DNA from: Planctomycetota bacterium
GTDB taxonomy: Bacteria > Planctomycetota > UBA1135 > JACQFD01
Length of the DNA: 64,000 nucleotides
Assembly: GCA_016792805.1 (NCBI GenBank)
Contig: JAEUHX010000060.1
Location: 1 to 64,000, forward strand
Direction: 5' to 3'
The notes under the pieces: generated by a model
What the model was told of the DNA's origin: nothing
What the model saw: the letters and a program-made list of their open reading frames with translations, nothing else
Database searches by the model: none
Translations under genes and position numbers: made by a program
Part shown: piece after piece, positions 8,393-16,355 of the stretch
Position numbering within the stretch: the stretch's first letter is position 1
How the letters are laid out: every line of letters begins with the position of its first letter

Positions 8393-10876
8393 ATGACCAC
8401 GCCCCTGGATGTCCTGCTGATTAGCGAGGAGGACGGCACGGCCGAGCCCTGGCTCGAGGAGCTGAGAAAGAGCGGCTACTCGGTGCGGATCCTGCGCGCC
8501 CGAGACGCGACGACGGTTGCCGAGTGGATGGAAAAGCCCTGGGAGGTCGCGCTCGCGCTCGAACCGCTCGCCTCCGCCATCGTTCCGCTGCTGGCGGAGA
8601 TCGCTCACCGGCGTATTGTGGTGGTTGCCGGGGATCACTTTTCGACGGAGGACGAGCTTACGTATCTTGAGGCGGGGGCCAGCGACGTGCTCACGCCGAA
8701 GTCGCGCGGGAGGATCGGGCCCGTGATCCGAAGGGAGCTCGACGAGCGCGTCGACACGGTCGACGTGCGGGAGATTCGTCTGCGCCGCGCTCACGATGCC
8801 CTGCTGCTGCTCGCCAAGGTGCGCGCGTTCCAGGGAGATCACCTCGAGGACGACCTGCGGCTCATCGCCGAGGTGGCCGCCCACGCGCTCCATGTGCGGC
8901 GCGCGAGCGTGTGGCTCTACGATCGAGAGCACACGCGGATTCGTTGCGTAGAACTCTTCGACATGGAGTCCGGAGAGCATACAAAAGGTGCGGAGCTTTT
9001 TTATAAAGAGCACAAAGCGTATTTCGACGCGCTCGAGAAGGACCGCCTCATCGCGGCCCACGACGCGCACACAGATCCCGCGACGATGGAGTTCAGTGCG
9101 GGCTATTTGAAGCCTCTTGGGATCACCTCGATGCTGGATGCCGCGGCGCGCCTGCGGGGCGAGCTGGTCGGCGTGCTCTGTCTCGAACACGTCGGGCGCG
9201 CGCGCCGATGGTCGGAGGGAGAAATGGTATTTGCGTGTGCGCTGGCCGATCTCGTCTCGCTCGCCCTCGAGTCGGCCGAGCGCGAGTCGGCGGAAAGCGC
9301 GCTAAGGAACAGCGAGCAGCGCTTCCGCGAGATTTTCATGAACTCGAGCGACGCCATCGTGCTGCTCGGCGTCACGGCGGATGGAAGGTTCGTGTGCGAA
9401 GGGATCAATCCTGCATGTGAGCGTGCGACGGGGCTGCGCAACGAGATGATTCTGGGCAAGACGCCGGAGCAGGCTCTGCCCGCCGCCGTCGCGCAAGTGT
9501 TGCTTTCTCGATACCGCGGCTGCCTCGAATCGGGGCGGCCGGTTACCTATGAGCACCAACTGCCGCTCCCGGCGGGGCTGCGGTGGTTCAATACGACGCT
9601 GTTCCCGATGCGGGACGAAGAGGGCAGGATTCATCGGCTCGCCGCAATTGCGCGAGACATTACTGACCGCGTTCGGATGCAGGACGAGCGGGAGCGTCTC
9701 CAGCGCCGGCTCGCCAACGCGCAGAAGATGGAGGCGCTCGGCACGCTGGCCGGAGGAGTCGCCCACGATTTTAATAATCTACTCGCCGGAATTCTTGGCA
9801 ATGCCGATCTGCTGCGGCGCGACCTCGAGCATCGCCCCGAGTCGCGGGAAAGGCTGGACCAGATCGTCGAAATTACTCTTCGATCAAGGGATCTCGTGCG
9901 CCAGGTGCTTACGTTCAGCCGCAGCGAGAAGCCCAAGCGGGAGCCGATTCGGCTGAGCCCCGTGATTGCGGCCGTGGTGAAGTATGTGCGTGTCACCGCG
10001 GCACCGGGCATCCGAGTGTCGGCGCAAGTGGCCGAGGACGAGCCGCTTGTGATGGCTGACGCCACGCAGATGCACCAGGTTTTTGTGAACTTGGCTACGA
10101 ATGCGGCGCAGGCCATGGCGGAGACCGGGGGGGATCTGGAGATCGGTCTCCGGCGCGTGACAGTCGCTCCGGAGGAGGCGCAAGACGGCAGCGGACTGCA
10201 ACCGGGAGAATATGTGAGCCTGCGTGTCAAAGACACCGGCGCCGGCATGGACGCCGAGACCCTCGAGCACATCTTCGAGCCGTTTTTTACCACAAAAACT
10301 TCGGGGCAGGGCACGGGGCTTGGCCTCGCCGTCGTGCACGGAATCGTGCAGGAGCATGACGGCGTGATCCGCGTCGTGAGCCGGCCCGGCGAGGGAACGA
10401 CCTTCGAGGTGCTGCTTCCGGCGACTCACCTGCCGCCTGCAATCACACCCATTCCAGCGATGCTGCAGGCGCTCGGCGCTGGCGAGCGCATTCTCGTGAT
10501 CGACGACCAATCGTTTCTGGTGGACGTCGCGGGAGCGATGCTGCGCCGCCTCGGCTACCGGCCGGAACTCTTTACAGATCCGCGGCGAGCGCTGGCAGCC
10601 TTTCGGTCGGCACCCGATTCATTCCAACTCGTGATGACCGACTACTCGATGCCCGCCATGACCGGGCTCGAACTCGCAGGGGCGATTCGCGACGCACGAC
10701 GCGATGTGCCGATCGTGCTGATGAGCGGCTTCGATGCGACGCTCGACGAGAGCCGGGCCGCGCTGCAGGGGGTGCGCGAAGTGTTGCGAAAGCCGTTTAC
10801 ACCGGACCAAGTCGGAGTCTTGCTGCATAAGATCCTGAACGCACAGGCGCCCGAGACCGGGGCGCTGGCGCCCTGA
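8393..10876 (+). CDS. Hybrid sensor histidine kinase (GAF-PAS-HisKA-HATPase-REC)
   Basis: An 827-residue cytoplasmic protein with no membrane segment. The N-terminal ~110 residues look like a receiver fold without an obvious phospho-aspartate. A GAF domain follows (about 150-295), then PAS (about 305-425). The H-box is GGVAHDFNNLL with H458. ATPase motifs are NLATNAAQAM, DTGAGMD and GTGLGLAVVHGIV. The C-terminal receiver has D704/D705 and phospho-acceptor D750 in MTDYSMP. No response regulator adjoins it, so the attached receiver probably passes phosphate on. The stimulus is unknown. Confidence 0.9.
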   Translation: MTTPLDVLLISEEDGTAEPWLEELRKSGYSVRILRARDATTVAEWMEKPWEVALALEPLASAIVPLLAEIAHRRIVVVAGDHFSTEDELTYLEAGASDVLTPKSRGRIGPVIRRELDERVDTVDVREIRLRRAHDALLLLAKVRAFQGDHLEDDLRLIAEVAAHALHVRRASVWLYDREHTRIRCVELFDMESGEHTKGAELFYKEHKAYFDALEKDRLIAAHDAHTDPATMEFSAGYLKPLGITSMLDAAARLRGELVGVLCLEHVGRARRWSEGEMVFACALADLVSLALESAERESAESALRNSEQRFREIFMNSSDAIVLLGVTADGRFVCEGINPACERATGLRNEMILGKTPEQALPAAVAQVLLSRYRGCLESGRPVTYEHQLPLPAGLRWFNTTLFPMRDEEGRIHRLAAIARDITDRVRMQDERERLQRRLANAQKMEALGTLAGGVAHDFNNLLAGILGNADLLRRDLEHRPESRERLDQIVEITLRSRDLVRQVLTFSRSEKPKREPIRLSPVIAAVVKYVRVTAAPGIRVSAQVAEDEPLVMADATQMHQVFVNLATNAAQAMAETGGDLEIGLRRVTVAPEEAQDGSGLQPGEYVSLRVKDTGAGMDAETLEHIFEPFFTTKTSGQGTGLGLAVVHGIVQEHDGVIRVVSRPGEGTTFEVLLPATHLPPAITPIPAMLQALGAGERILVIDDQSFLVDVAGAMLRRLGYRPELFTDPRRALAAFRSAPDSFQLVMTDYSMPAMTGLELAGAIRDARRDVPIVLMSGFDATLDESRAALQGVREVLRKPFTPDQVGVLLHKILNAQAPETGALAP

Positions 10877-10884
10877 GCTGTACG

Positions 10885-11154
10885 ATGACGATCGATGCAC
10901 ACATATCTGGATCCGTGCGCGTGCTGCTTTTCGCCGGGCTGCGCGACCGCGCGGGGCGCGGCGAGCTCACTTTTCGCGCGGACGAGGCTCCAACGGTCGA
11001 TGCGCTCGCGGCGGCGCTTGAGCGCCAGATGCCGGGGCTCCTCTCCGGGATCAAGGTGGCCGTGGCAGTGAACGGCCGGTACGAGCGCAATGGAGCTCGC
11101 GAGCTGGCGGCGGGAGACGAGGTGGCATTTCTCCCGCCTGTGAGCGGCGGCTGA
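10885..11154 (+). CDS. moaD: Molybdopterin synthase small (sulfur-carrier) subunit MoaD
   Basis: 89 residues with a ubiquitin-like beta-grasp fold ending in the required double glycine (LPPVSGG). After adenylation, the C-terminal glycine carries the thiocarboxylate that MoaE inserts into precursor Z to form molybdopterin. It lies 8 bp after the kinase gene and 15 bp before moaE, so the pair is surely co-transcribed. A second ATG five codons in is an alternative start. Confidence 0.9.
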   Translation: MTIDAHISGSVRVLLFAGLRDRAGRGELTFRADEAPTVDALAAALERQMPGLLSGIKVAVAVNGRYERNGARELAAGDEVAFLPPVSGG

Positions 11155-11169
11155 TCGGGGCGTCGATCG

Positions 11170-11589
11170 ATGAACTTCACTTTTCTGTTGACCGGAGCGC
11201 CGATTGACCCCGGCGCGGTGGCGGCGGCCGTCCCCGAGGCGGCCGACGGAGCCGTGGTGCTTTTTGTGGGGGTCGTTCGCGACAACGCGCGCGGCAAGCG
11301 CGTCGTACGTCTCGAGTATGAAGCCTACGGCTCCATGGCGGAGACGGAGATGCAACAGATTTTCTCGGAGATGCGCAGCCGATTCGGCGTCGAGCGGGCG
11401 CGCGTCGAGCACCGCACCGGAACGTGCGCCGTCGGCGAGCCCTCCGTGGCGATCGCCGTGGCCGCGCCGCATCGCGCAGCCGCCTTCGACGCCTGCCGTT
11501 ATTGTATCGATACGCTCAAGCAGACCGTCCCGATCTGGAAGCGCGAGGTCTATGCCGACGGCGCGGAGTGGATCGGCGATCGGTCCTGA
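11170..11589 (+). CDS. moaE: Molybdopterin synthase catalytic subunit MoaE
   Basis: 139 residues with the family landmarks: VLFVGVVRDNARG, RLEYEAYGSMAE, RTGTCAVGEPSVAIAV, HRAAAFDACRYCID, and the catalytic lysine region TVPIWKREVYADG. Together with MoaD it forms the heterotetramer that converts cyclic pyranopterin monophosphate to molybdopterin. No other moa genes are in the window. Confidence 0.92.
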   Translation: MNFTFLLTGAPIDPGAVAAAVPEAADGAVVLFVGVVRDNARGKRVVRLEYEAYGSMAETEMQQIFSEMRSRFGVERARVEHRTGTCAVGEPSVAIAVAAPHRAAAFDACRYCIDTLKQTVPIWKREVYADGAEWIGDRS

Positions 11590-11710
11590 TTCGAGGAGTT
11601 CGAGGGGATCGTCCGTCTCTGGCCGCCTGCCCTGCGGACGCTCCGCCGGGAGGGAAACGGCGCCCGTGGCGCGCGGGCTTCCGGCCGCCGTTCGTTAGAG
11701 TCGGCGCCCT

Positions 11711-13354
11711 ATGGATCGCGACACCCTCGAAGTCGACGTCCTCTACGTCGGCGCGGGCGCTGCCACGCTCACGAGCGCCATCTCCCTCAAGCGCAAGCTC
11801 AAGGCGGCCGGCAAGGAAGCCACCATCCTCGTCCTCGAGAAGGGCGAGGAGGTGGGGCACCATCAGCTCTCCGGGGCGGTGATGGACCTGCGCGCGCTGC
11901 GCGAGCTGGAGCCGAACTTCGATGCGCTCGGCTTCCCGCACGACGGCGAGGTGACCGACGATGAGCTGCGATTCCTCACAAAAGGCGGCTCCCACGCCCT
12001 GCGCGGCGCGCTCCTGCCGAAGCCGTTTCACAACCACGGCAATCGCATCGTTTCGCTCTATCGCGTCGTGCGTTGGCTGAAGGATCTGGCGGAGAAGGAG
12101 GGCGTCGATGTGTATGCGGGCTTCGCGGCCGATTCGCGCCTGGAGGAGAACGGCCGCGTCGTCGGCGTCCGCATGAAGGACATGGGCGTCGACAAGCACG
12201 GGCAGCCGAAGTCTACATTTACGCCCGGCATGGATGTGAAGGCGAAGGTGACCGTGTTCGGCGAAGGGCCGCGCGGCTCGCTCGCCAAGAAGCTCATTGC
12301 GGAGCGCAAGCTCGACTCCGGCAAGAATCCGGCGACCTACGGCACCGGCTTCAAAGAAATCTGGGAGGTGAAGCAGGGGATTCCCGGAAAAGTGATTCAT
12401 ACAGCCGGCTTTCCGCTGCTGGAGGGCGGGCAATATGGCGGCGGCTGGATCTACGGGCTGAAGGAGAACAAGGTCTCGATCGGATTTGTGGTGGGTCTCA
12501 ACTATGGGGATCCGCGATTCGATCCGCACGCGGCGTTCTCCCGGTGGAAGACGCACCCGTTCCTGAAGGCGATCCTCGAGGGCGGCACGCTGGTGCGGTA
12601 CGGAGCGAAGACGCTTCCCTACGGCGGCTATTTCGCGATGCCGAAGATGTGGGGTGATGGATTCTTGATCGTCGGCGATTCGGCAGGATTCTTGAACTCG
12701 GCGCGGCTGAAGGGGATTCACCTTGCCATGAAGTCGGGGCTGCTGGCCGCCGACGCGCTCTATGCCGCAATCCAGAAAGAAGACTATTCGGACGGCACCC
12801 TCGCGGAGTATCACCGGCTGTTCGAGGCGTCGTGGGCGAAGGAAGAGCTGTACGAAGTTCGCAATTTTCACCAGTGCTTCGAGGGCTCAGGGTTCTGGAC
12901 CGGCTCGCTGCGGGCCGGGCTCATCGTGCTCTCCGGCGGCAAGCTGCTGGGCGCGCGGCGCGGAGCGCACCCCGACCACACGCAGATCCGCCGGCTTCGC
13001 TCGGGCGAGGATGGACAGAAGGCGAGCAACGCAGCGGCTTTCGACGAGAAGCTCACTTTTGACAAGCTCAAGGGAGCTTACTTCTCGGGCACGATGCACG
13101 ACGAGGACCAGCCGGCGCACCTGAAGGTTCTGGATCCCAATATCTGTGCAACCCGCTGCCGCGAGGAGTACGGGAATCCCTGCCAGCGCTTCTGCCCGGC
13201 CTATGTGTATGAATGGGACGACACGTCGCGCCAGCTCCGCATCAATGCGAGCAATTGTGTGCATTGCAAGACGTGCGACATCGCCGATCCCTACCAGGTG
13301 ATTGATTGGACCGTCCCGGAGGGGACGGGCGGCCCGAAGTACGTGGACATGTAG
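11711..13354 (+). CDS. Electron transfer flavoprotein-ubiquinone oxidoreductase
   Basis: 547 residues, the family length. The N-terminal FAD site is DVLYVGAGAATLTSAI. The membrane-facing quinone region follows in the middle (FPLLEGGQYGGGWIYG). The C-terminus carries the 4Fe-4S cysteines in CATRCREEYG, CQRFCPA and CVHCKTCDIADP. It should take electrons from ETF, reduced by acyl-CoA and amine dehydrogenases, and pass them to the quinone pool. The next gene, a DadA-like oxidase, begins 24 bp downstream. Confidence 0.93.
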   Translation: MDRDTLEVDVLYVGAGAATLTSAISLKRKLKAAGKEATILVLEKGEEVGHHQLSGAVMDLRALRELEPNFDALGFPHDGEVTDDELRFLTKGGSHALRGALLPKPFHNHGNRIVSLYRVVRWLKDLAEKEGVDVYAGFAADSRLEENGRVVGVRMKDMGVDKHGQPKSTFTPGMDVKAKVTVFGEGPRGSLAKKLIAERKLDSGKNPATYGTGFKEIWEVKQGIPGKVIHTAGFPLLEGGQYGGGWIYGLKENKVSIGFVVGLNYGDPRFDPHAAFSRWKTHPFLKAILEGGTLVRYGAKTLPYGGYFAMPKMWGDGFLIVGDSAGFLNSARLKGIHLAMKSGLLAADALYAAIQKEDYSDGTLAEYHRLFEASWAKEELYEVRNFHQCFEGSGFWTGSLRAGLIVLSGGKLLGARRGAHPDHTQIRRLRSGEDGQKASNAAAFDEKLTFDKLKGAYFSGTMHDEDQPAHLKVLDPNICATRCREEYGNPCQRFCPAYVYEWDDTSRQLRINASNCVHCKTCDIADPYQVIDWTVPEGTGGPKYVDM

Positions 13355-13378
13355 GCTGGGCGGCAGGGAGGAAGCCGC

Positions 13379-14647
13379 GTGGCCGGACCGATCTGTATTA
13401 TCGGCGGCGGGGTCATCGGCCTCGCGGCGGCGCGGGCGCTCGCGCTGCGCGGCCGCGAGGTCGTCGTGCTCGACCGCGAGCGCGAGCCGGCCGTTGGCTG
13501 CTCGGCGGGAAACGCCGGTATGGTGGTGCCGAGCCATTTTGTGCCTTTGGCGGCGCCGGGCATGGTCGGAAAGGGGCTGCGCTGGTGGCTCACCGATCCG
13601 GAAGGGCCCTTCGCGCTCCCGCTGCGGCTCGATTTGGATCTGTTGCGTTGGGGTGTTCAATTCTGGCGGAGCTGCTCGAAGGCGCATGTGGCGCGCTCCA
13701 AGGGAACGCTGGTGCGGCTCAACCTCGAGAGCCGAAAACTATATGAAATGTGGTCGCGCGAGAGCGGCGGCGCGTTTCACCTCGAAGGCAAGGGGATGCT
13801 GATGCTTTGCGCGACGCAGACGGCGCTCGATGAGGAAGCCCACATGGCGGAGGAGGGGCGGGCGCTGGGGCTCACGACGAGGGTGCTGGATGCCGATGGC
13901 GCGCAGGCCGCGGATCCGAGCTGGCCGACGCGCGTGGCGGGAGCTGTATGGATTGGTGAAGATGCACACCTTTCGCCGACGCATCTGTTGGCGTGGCTCG
14001 AAGCGGAGTGCCGGCGCCTTCGCGTGGCGGTTCGCCGCGGCGCGGAGGTGGTTGTTCTGGAGCGCGACCGATCGCGCATTGTCGGCGCGAAGGGGACGGA
14101 GCAGGGCGCTCCGGCTCGATTCGACGCGGAAGAATATGTGGTCGCAGGCGGCGCTGCGAGCAGCGCGCTGCTGCGGACGGCGGGGATGCGCGTGCCTTTG
14201 CAGGCCGGGAAAGGATATAGTTTCACAATCGCGGAGCCGGAGCGGGCTCCCACAACCTGTTCGATTCTGGTGGAGGCGCGAGTGGCGGTGACGCCGATGG
14301 CCGGCGCGCTTCGCGTGGGCGGCACGATGGAACTCGGCGCACGCGATATTTCTGTGAACATGGCGCGGCTGCGGGGAATTGTGAAGTCGATCCCTCGGTA
14401 CTTCCCGGCGTTCGACCCGTCGTGGGTCGAAACGGTGAAGCCGTGGGCGGGGCTGCGCCCCTGCTCACCCGACGGGCTGCCCTACGTCGGCCGCTGGCCC
14501 GGCGTATCGAATCTCATCATTGCCACGGGGCACGCGATGATGGGGCTCAGCCTGGCTCCGGTGACGGCGGAGCTGGTAGCCGCGGTGTTGGAGGGGGAGG
14601 GCGGAGCAGTTGCTCTCGATTTGTTGCGCCCAGAGCGATTCGCGTAG
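13379..14647 (+). CDS. DadA-like FAD-dependent D-amino-acid dehydrogenase
   Basis: 422 residues from GTG at 13379, preceded by GGGAGGAAG. The dinucleotide motif is CIIGGGVIGLAAARAL. DadA-type signatures follow: GCSAGNAGMVVPSH, WAGLRPCSPDGLPYVGR and GHAMMGLSLAP. Members oxidise D-amino acids or related secondary amines and feed electrons to the respiratory chain. Its place directly after the ETF-quinone oxidoreductase fits an electron-transfer pair, but the substrate cannot be read from the sequence. Confidence 0.82.
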   Translation: MAGPICIIGGGVIGLAAARALALRGREVVVLDREREPAVGCSAGNAGMVVPSHFVPLAAPGMVGKGLRWWLTDPEGPFALPLRLDLDLLRWGVQFWRSCSKAHVARSKGTLVRLNLESRKLYEMWSRESGGAFHLEGKGMLMLCATQTALDEEAHMAEEGRALGLTTRVLDADGAQAADPSWPTRVAGAVWIGEDAHLSPTHLLAWLEAECRRLRVAVRRGAEVVVLERDRSRIVGAKGTEQGAPARFDAEEYVVAGGAASSALLRTAGMRVPLQAGKGYSFTIAEPERAPTTCSILVEARVAVTPMAGALRVGGTMELGARDISVNMARLRGIVKSIPRYFPAFDPSWVETVKPWAGLRPCSPDGLPYVGRWPGVSNLIIATGHAMMGLSLAPVTAELVAAVLEGEGGAVALDLLRPERFA

Positions 14648-14741
14648 GGGAGAGGGCGATTGTCGGAAGCGCGGGATGGAGTTTTCGGGAGTCTTGGAAG
14701 CTGCGCGTGGGCCACAGCGATGGAGCTGATGGCCGATGGGT

Positions 14742-14972
14742 CAGTGGGGTCGGTGCGTGCTTTCTTTGCTTCTTAACTGGGGTCGGCGTGGGAACTGTCT
14801 GCTTCCTGAGTTGTGTCGGGTCGTGCTTTCTTTGCCTCTTAAGTGAGGCCAGCTCGTGCTCTCTATGCTCTTTTGAGTGGGGTCAGGTCGTACTCTCTTT
14901 GCTTCTGAAGTGGGGCTGGCGCGGGGACTTTCTGCTTCTGAAGTGGGGTCGGCGCGCGCGCCGACCGGCTCT
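14742..14972 (-). repeat. Array of about seven degenerate 33-bp repeats ending in a perfect hairpin
   Basis: Units of about 33 bp share the anchor AAGTGGGGTCGG (variants at about 14743, 14776, 14843, 14876, 14909 and 14942) and a TTTCTTTGCTTCT core. The array ends in the hairpin GGTCGGCGC (14947-14955) with GCGCCGACC (14958-14966), the same as the last hairpin of the palindromic clusters. It therefore looks like an inverted, expanded version of the ACCCCACTTC tail seen at 221-337 and 15571-15620. Confidence 0.7.
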
Positions 14973-15010
14973 CGCGCGCGTGCGCGCGAGGTTGTCGAGT
15001 TGTGACTTGT

Positions 15011-15036
15011 GAAGAATGGGGCGTGGTCGGTCTTGG
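15011..15036 (-). repeat. Inverted partial copy of repeat block A
   Basis: GAATGGGGCGTGG followed by TCGGTCTTGGC is the reverse complement, with one base missing, of the right part of block A at 15315-15340. The two halves form a ~25-bp inverted repeat around about 280 bp. Confidence 0.75.
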
Positions 15037-15070
15037 CTCGGCAGTGTACAGTCCAAGAGGCCATTCCAGG

Positions 15071-15212
15071 ATTCCTCCGAGCTGCGCGCGGGCCTCGGCG
15101 CCCAGCGCGGCGTTGCGCGTCCTCGGCGTAGCTTCTCGCTACGCCTGCGGCGCGCGCCTTGCGCTGAGCGCCGATTCCTCGCGCTCGCTCTGCGGAGGAA
15201 TCCTGTCATGGC
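15071..15212 (+). repeat. Dispersed 140-bp repeat, copy 2
   Basis: By eye this aligns over its whole length with 62503-62640 and more loosely with 8175-8315. Shared blocks are CTGCGCGCGGGCC, GCTACGCCTGCG, CCTTGCGCT and TCCTCGCGCTCGCT. It carries no reading frame I would trust. Here it is nested inside the inverted block A pair. Confidence 0.65.
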
Positions 15213-15240
15213 CTCCCGATGCTCGGCGGCCCAATGGCTG

Positions 15241-15281
15241 CGCAGAATCCGACCGGCGCATCGCGCCAGTCGGATTCTGCG
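15241..15281 (+). repeat. Long near-perfect hairpin
   Basis: CGCAGAATCCGAC (15241-15253) pairs with GTCGGATTCTGCG (15269-15281). Inside, GGCGC and GCGCC close an ATC loop, giving an 18-bp stem with one mismatch. There is no T-run, so it is not an intrinsic terminator. It adjoins block A at 15285 and may be a terminal hairpin of that repeat. Confidence 0.75.
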
Positions 15282-15284
15282 CGC

Positions 15285-15349
15285 GCCATGGCCTCGCGTC
15301 TGCGGAACTCGCCGCGCCAAGACCGACCCACGCCCCATTCCAAGCCGTC
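15285..15349 (+). repeat. Dispersed repeat block A, copy 2
   Basis: Identical to bases 1-65, which argues for recent spread or gene conversion. The sequence then diverges until the hairpin cluster at 15430. Confidence 0.85.
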
Positions 15350-15429
15350 ACTTATTTGTGAATGCGTGGACGCGCTCGAACCTGCAGATGATCCCGTGGC
15401 GCGGGGTTACTTGCAGCTATCAAGGATGC

Positions 15430-15640
15430 CGTAGGGCGCGGGCATCGCGCGCGACGGTTTCGGCGGCGCATGCGCCGCCGGATGAAGAACCCAGCCACGG
15501 CTTCAAGACCAACAATCCGACCGCCACCGCGCGGGGCGCGCCCCGCGGAGACCGGTCGGCGCGCGCGCCGACCCCACTTCTCAATTATCGCTTGGCAATG
15601 GCGCGCCGACCCCATTTCTCAATGAAGGAGTGGCGGGCGC
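15430..15640 (+). repeat. Palindromic hairpin cluster, copy 3, with ACCCCACTTC tail
   Basis: The hairpins appear in the same order as at 81-223. The second is CGGCGGCGC (15461-15469) with GCGCCGCCG (15472-15480). The third is a perfect 18-bp palindrome (15530-15547), and the last is GGTCGGCGC with GCGCCGACC ending at 15573. Two ACCCCACTTC-type units follow, at 15571 and 15609. The cluster sits between the convergent DadA-like gene and the HAD phosphatase gene. Confidence 0.8.
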
Positions 15641-15695
15641 TCGCGCAGATTTCGAGCTTTCGTGCACTGCTCCATCGCGAGGGCTTTCCCTTGAA

Positions 15696-16355
15696 TTAGT
15701 GCAGTCGATCGAGGTGCAGGTCGTCGAGAGACTTGAGCTGCCAGGTGGCGCCGGAGAGGTCGTGGTGGCGAGTCCAATCATTGGGAATGGCAACCACTGG
15801 GATTTGTGCAGTGACCGCGGCGCGCACGCCCCATTCGGCGTCCTCGATGACGAGACAGCGGCGCGCATCGACGCCGAGCCGCGCGGCGGCAACCAGAAAC
15901 ACATCGGGGTGCGGCTTGCTGCGCGGCACCTCGGGGTCGAGCGACGAGACGAGGTGCTGGAAGTAATGTCCCAGGCCGACGGCGCTCACTGCCGCCGCGA
16001 TGGCGCGCGGCGAGGAGCCTGACGCGATGGCCATGGGGAGCCCGCTGGCGCGGAATCGTTGAAGGGCTCCAACCGCCCCGCGCATGGTGCGCAGCTCGAG
16101 GCGAACGATCTCCTCGTATCGTTGATCTTTCTGGCTCACGAGGTCGTGAACCTCCAGCGCGAGCCCGAATTTCTCGCGGGCGAAAGCCCAAAAATCCTTC
16201 TCGCCGCGCCCGACGAAATCGCGCGGCTCGAGCCGTCCCGACTCCACGCCGTGATCCTCGAGCGTCTCGTGGATCGCGCGCCGATGCAGCGGCTCGCTGT
16301 CGATGAGCGTGCCGTCGAGGTCCCACAGAATGGCGTCGAATCGTTGCGTTTTCAT
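15696..16355 (-). CDS. HAD-superfamily phosphatase (beta-phosphoglucomutase/CbbY-like)
   Basis: 219 residues. The nucleophile motif is LWDLDGTLIDS (D12, D14). A helical cap occupies about 20-90; motif II is AIASGSSP, motif III SKPHPDVF, and motif IV VIEDAEWGVRAA. It should hydrolyse a small phosphorylated metabolite; sugar phosphates are typical for this cap type, but the substrate is not known. Its ATG overlaps the antiporter stop by 4 bp (16352-16355), so the two are translationally coupled. Confidence 0.83.
   Translation of the reverse strand: MKTQRFDAILWDLDGTLIDSEPLHRRAIHETLEDHGVESGRLEPRDFVGRGEKDFWAFAREKFGLALEVHDLVSQKDQRYEEIVRLELRTMRGAVGALQRFRASGLPMAIASGSSPRAIAAAVSAVGLGHYFQHLVSSLDPEVPRSKPHPDVFLVAAARLGVDARRCLVIEDAEWGVRAAVTAQIPVVAIPNDWTRHHDLSGATWQLKSLDDLHLDRLH

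Noticed and set aside
14742..14972. CRISPR array
   Set aside because: Units are adjacent 33-bp degenerate repeats with no unique spacers, and no cas genes are present.
15241..15281. Intrinsic terminator
   Set aside because: The stem is strong but there is no T-run on either strand; it adjoins a dispersed repeat and is better read as part of it.
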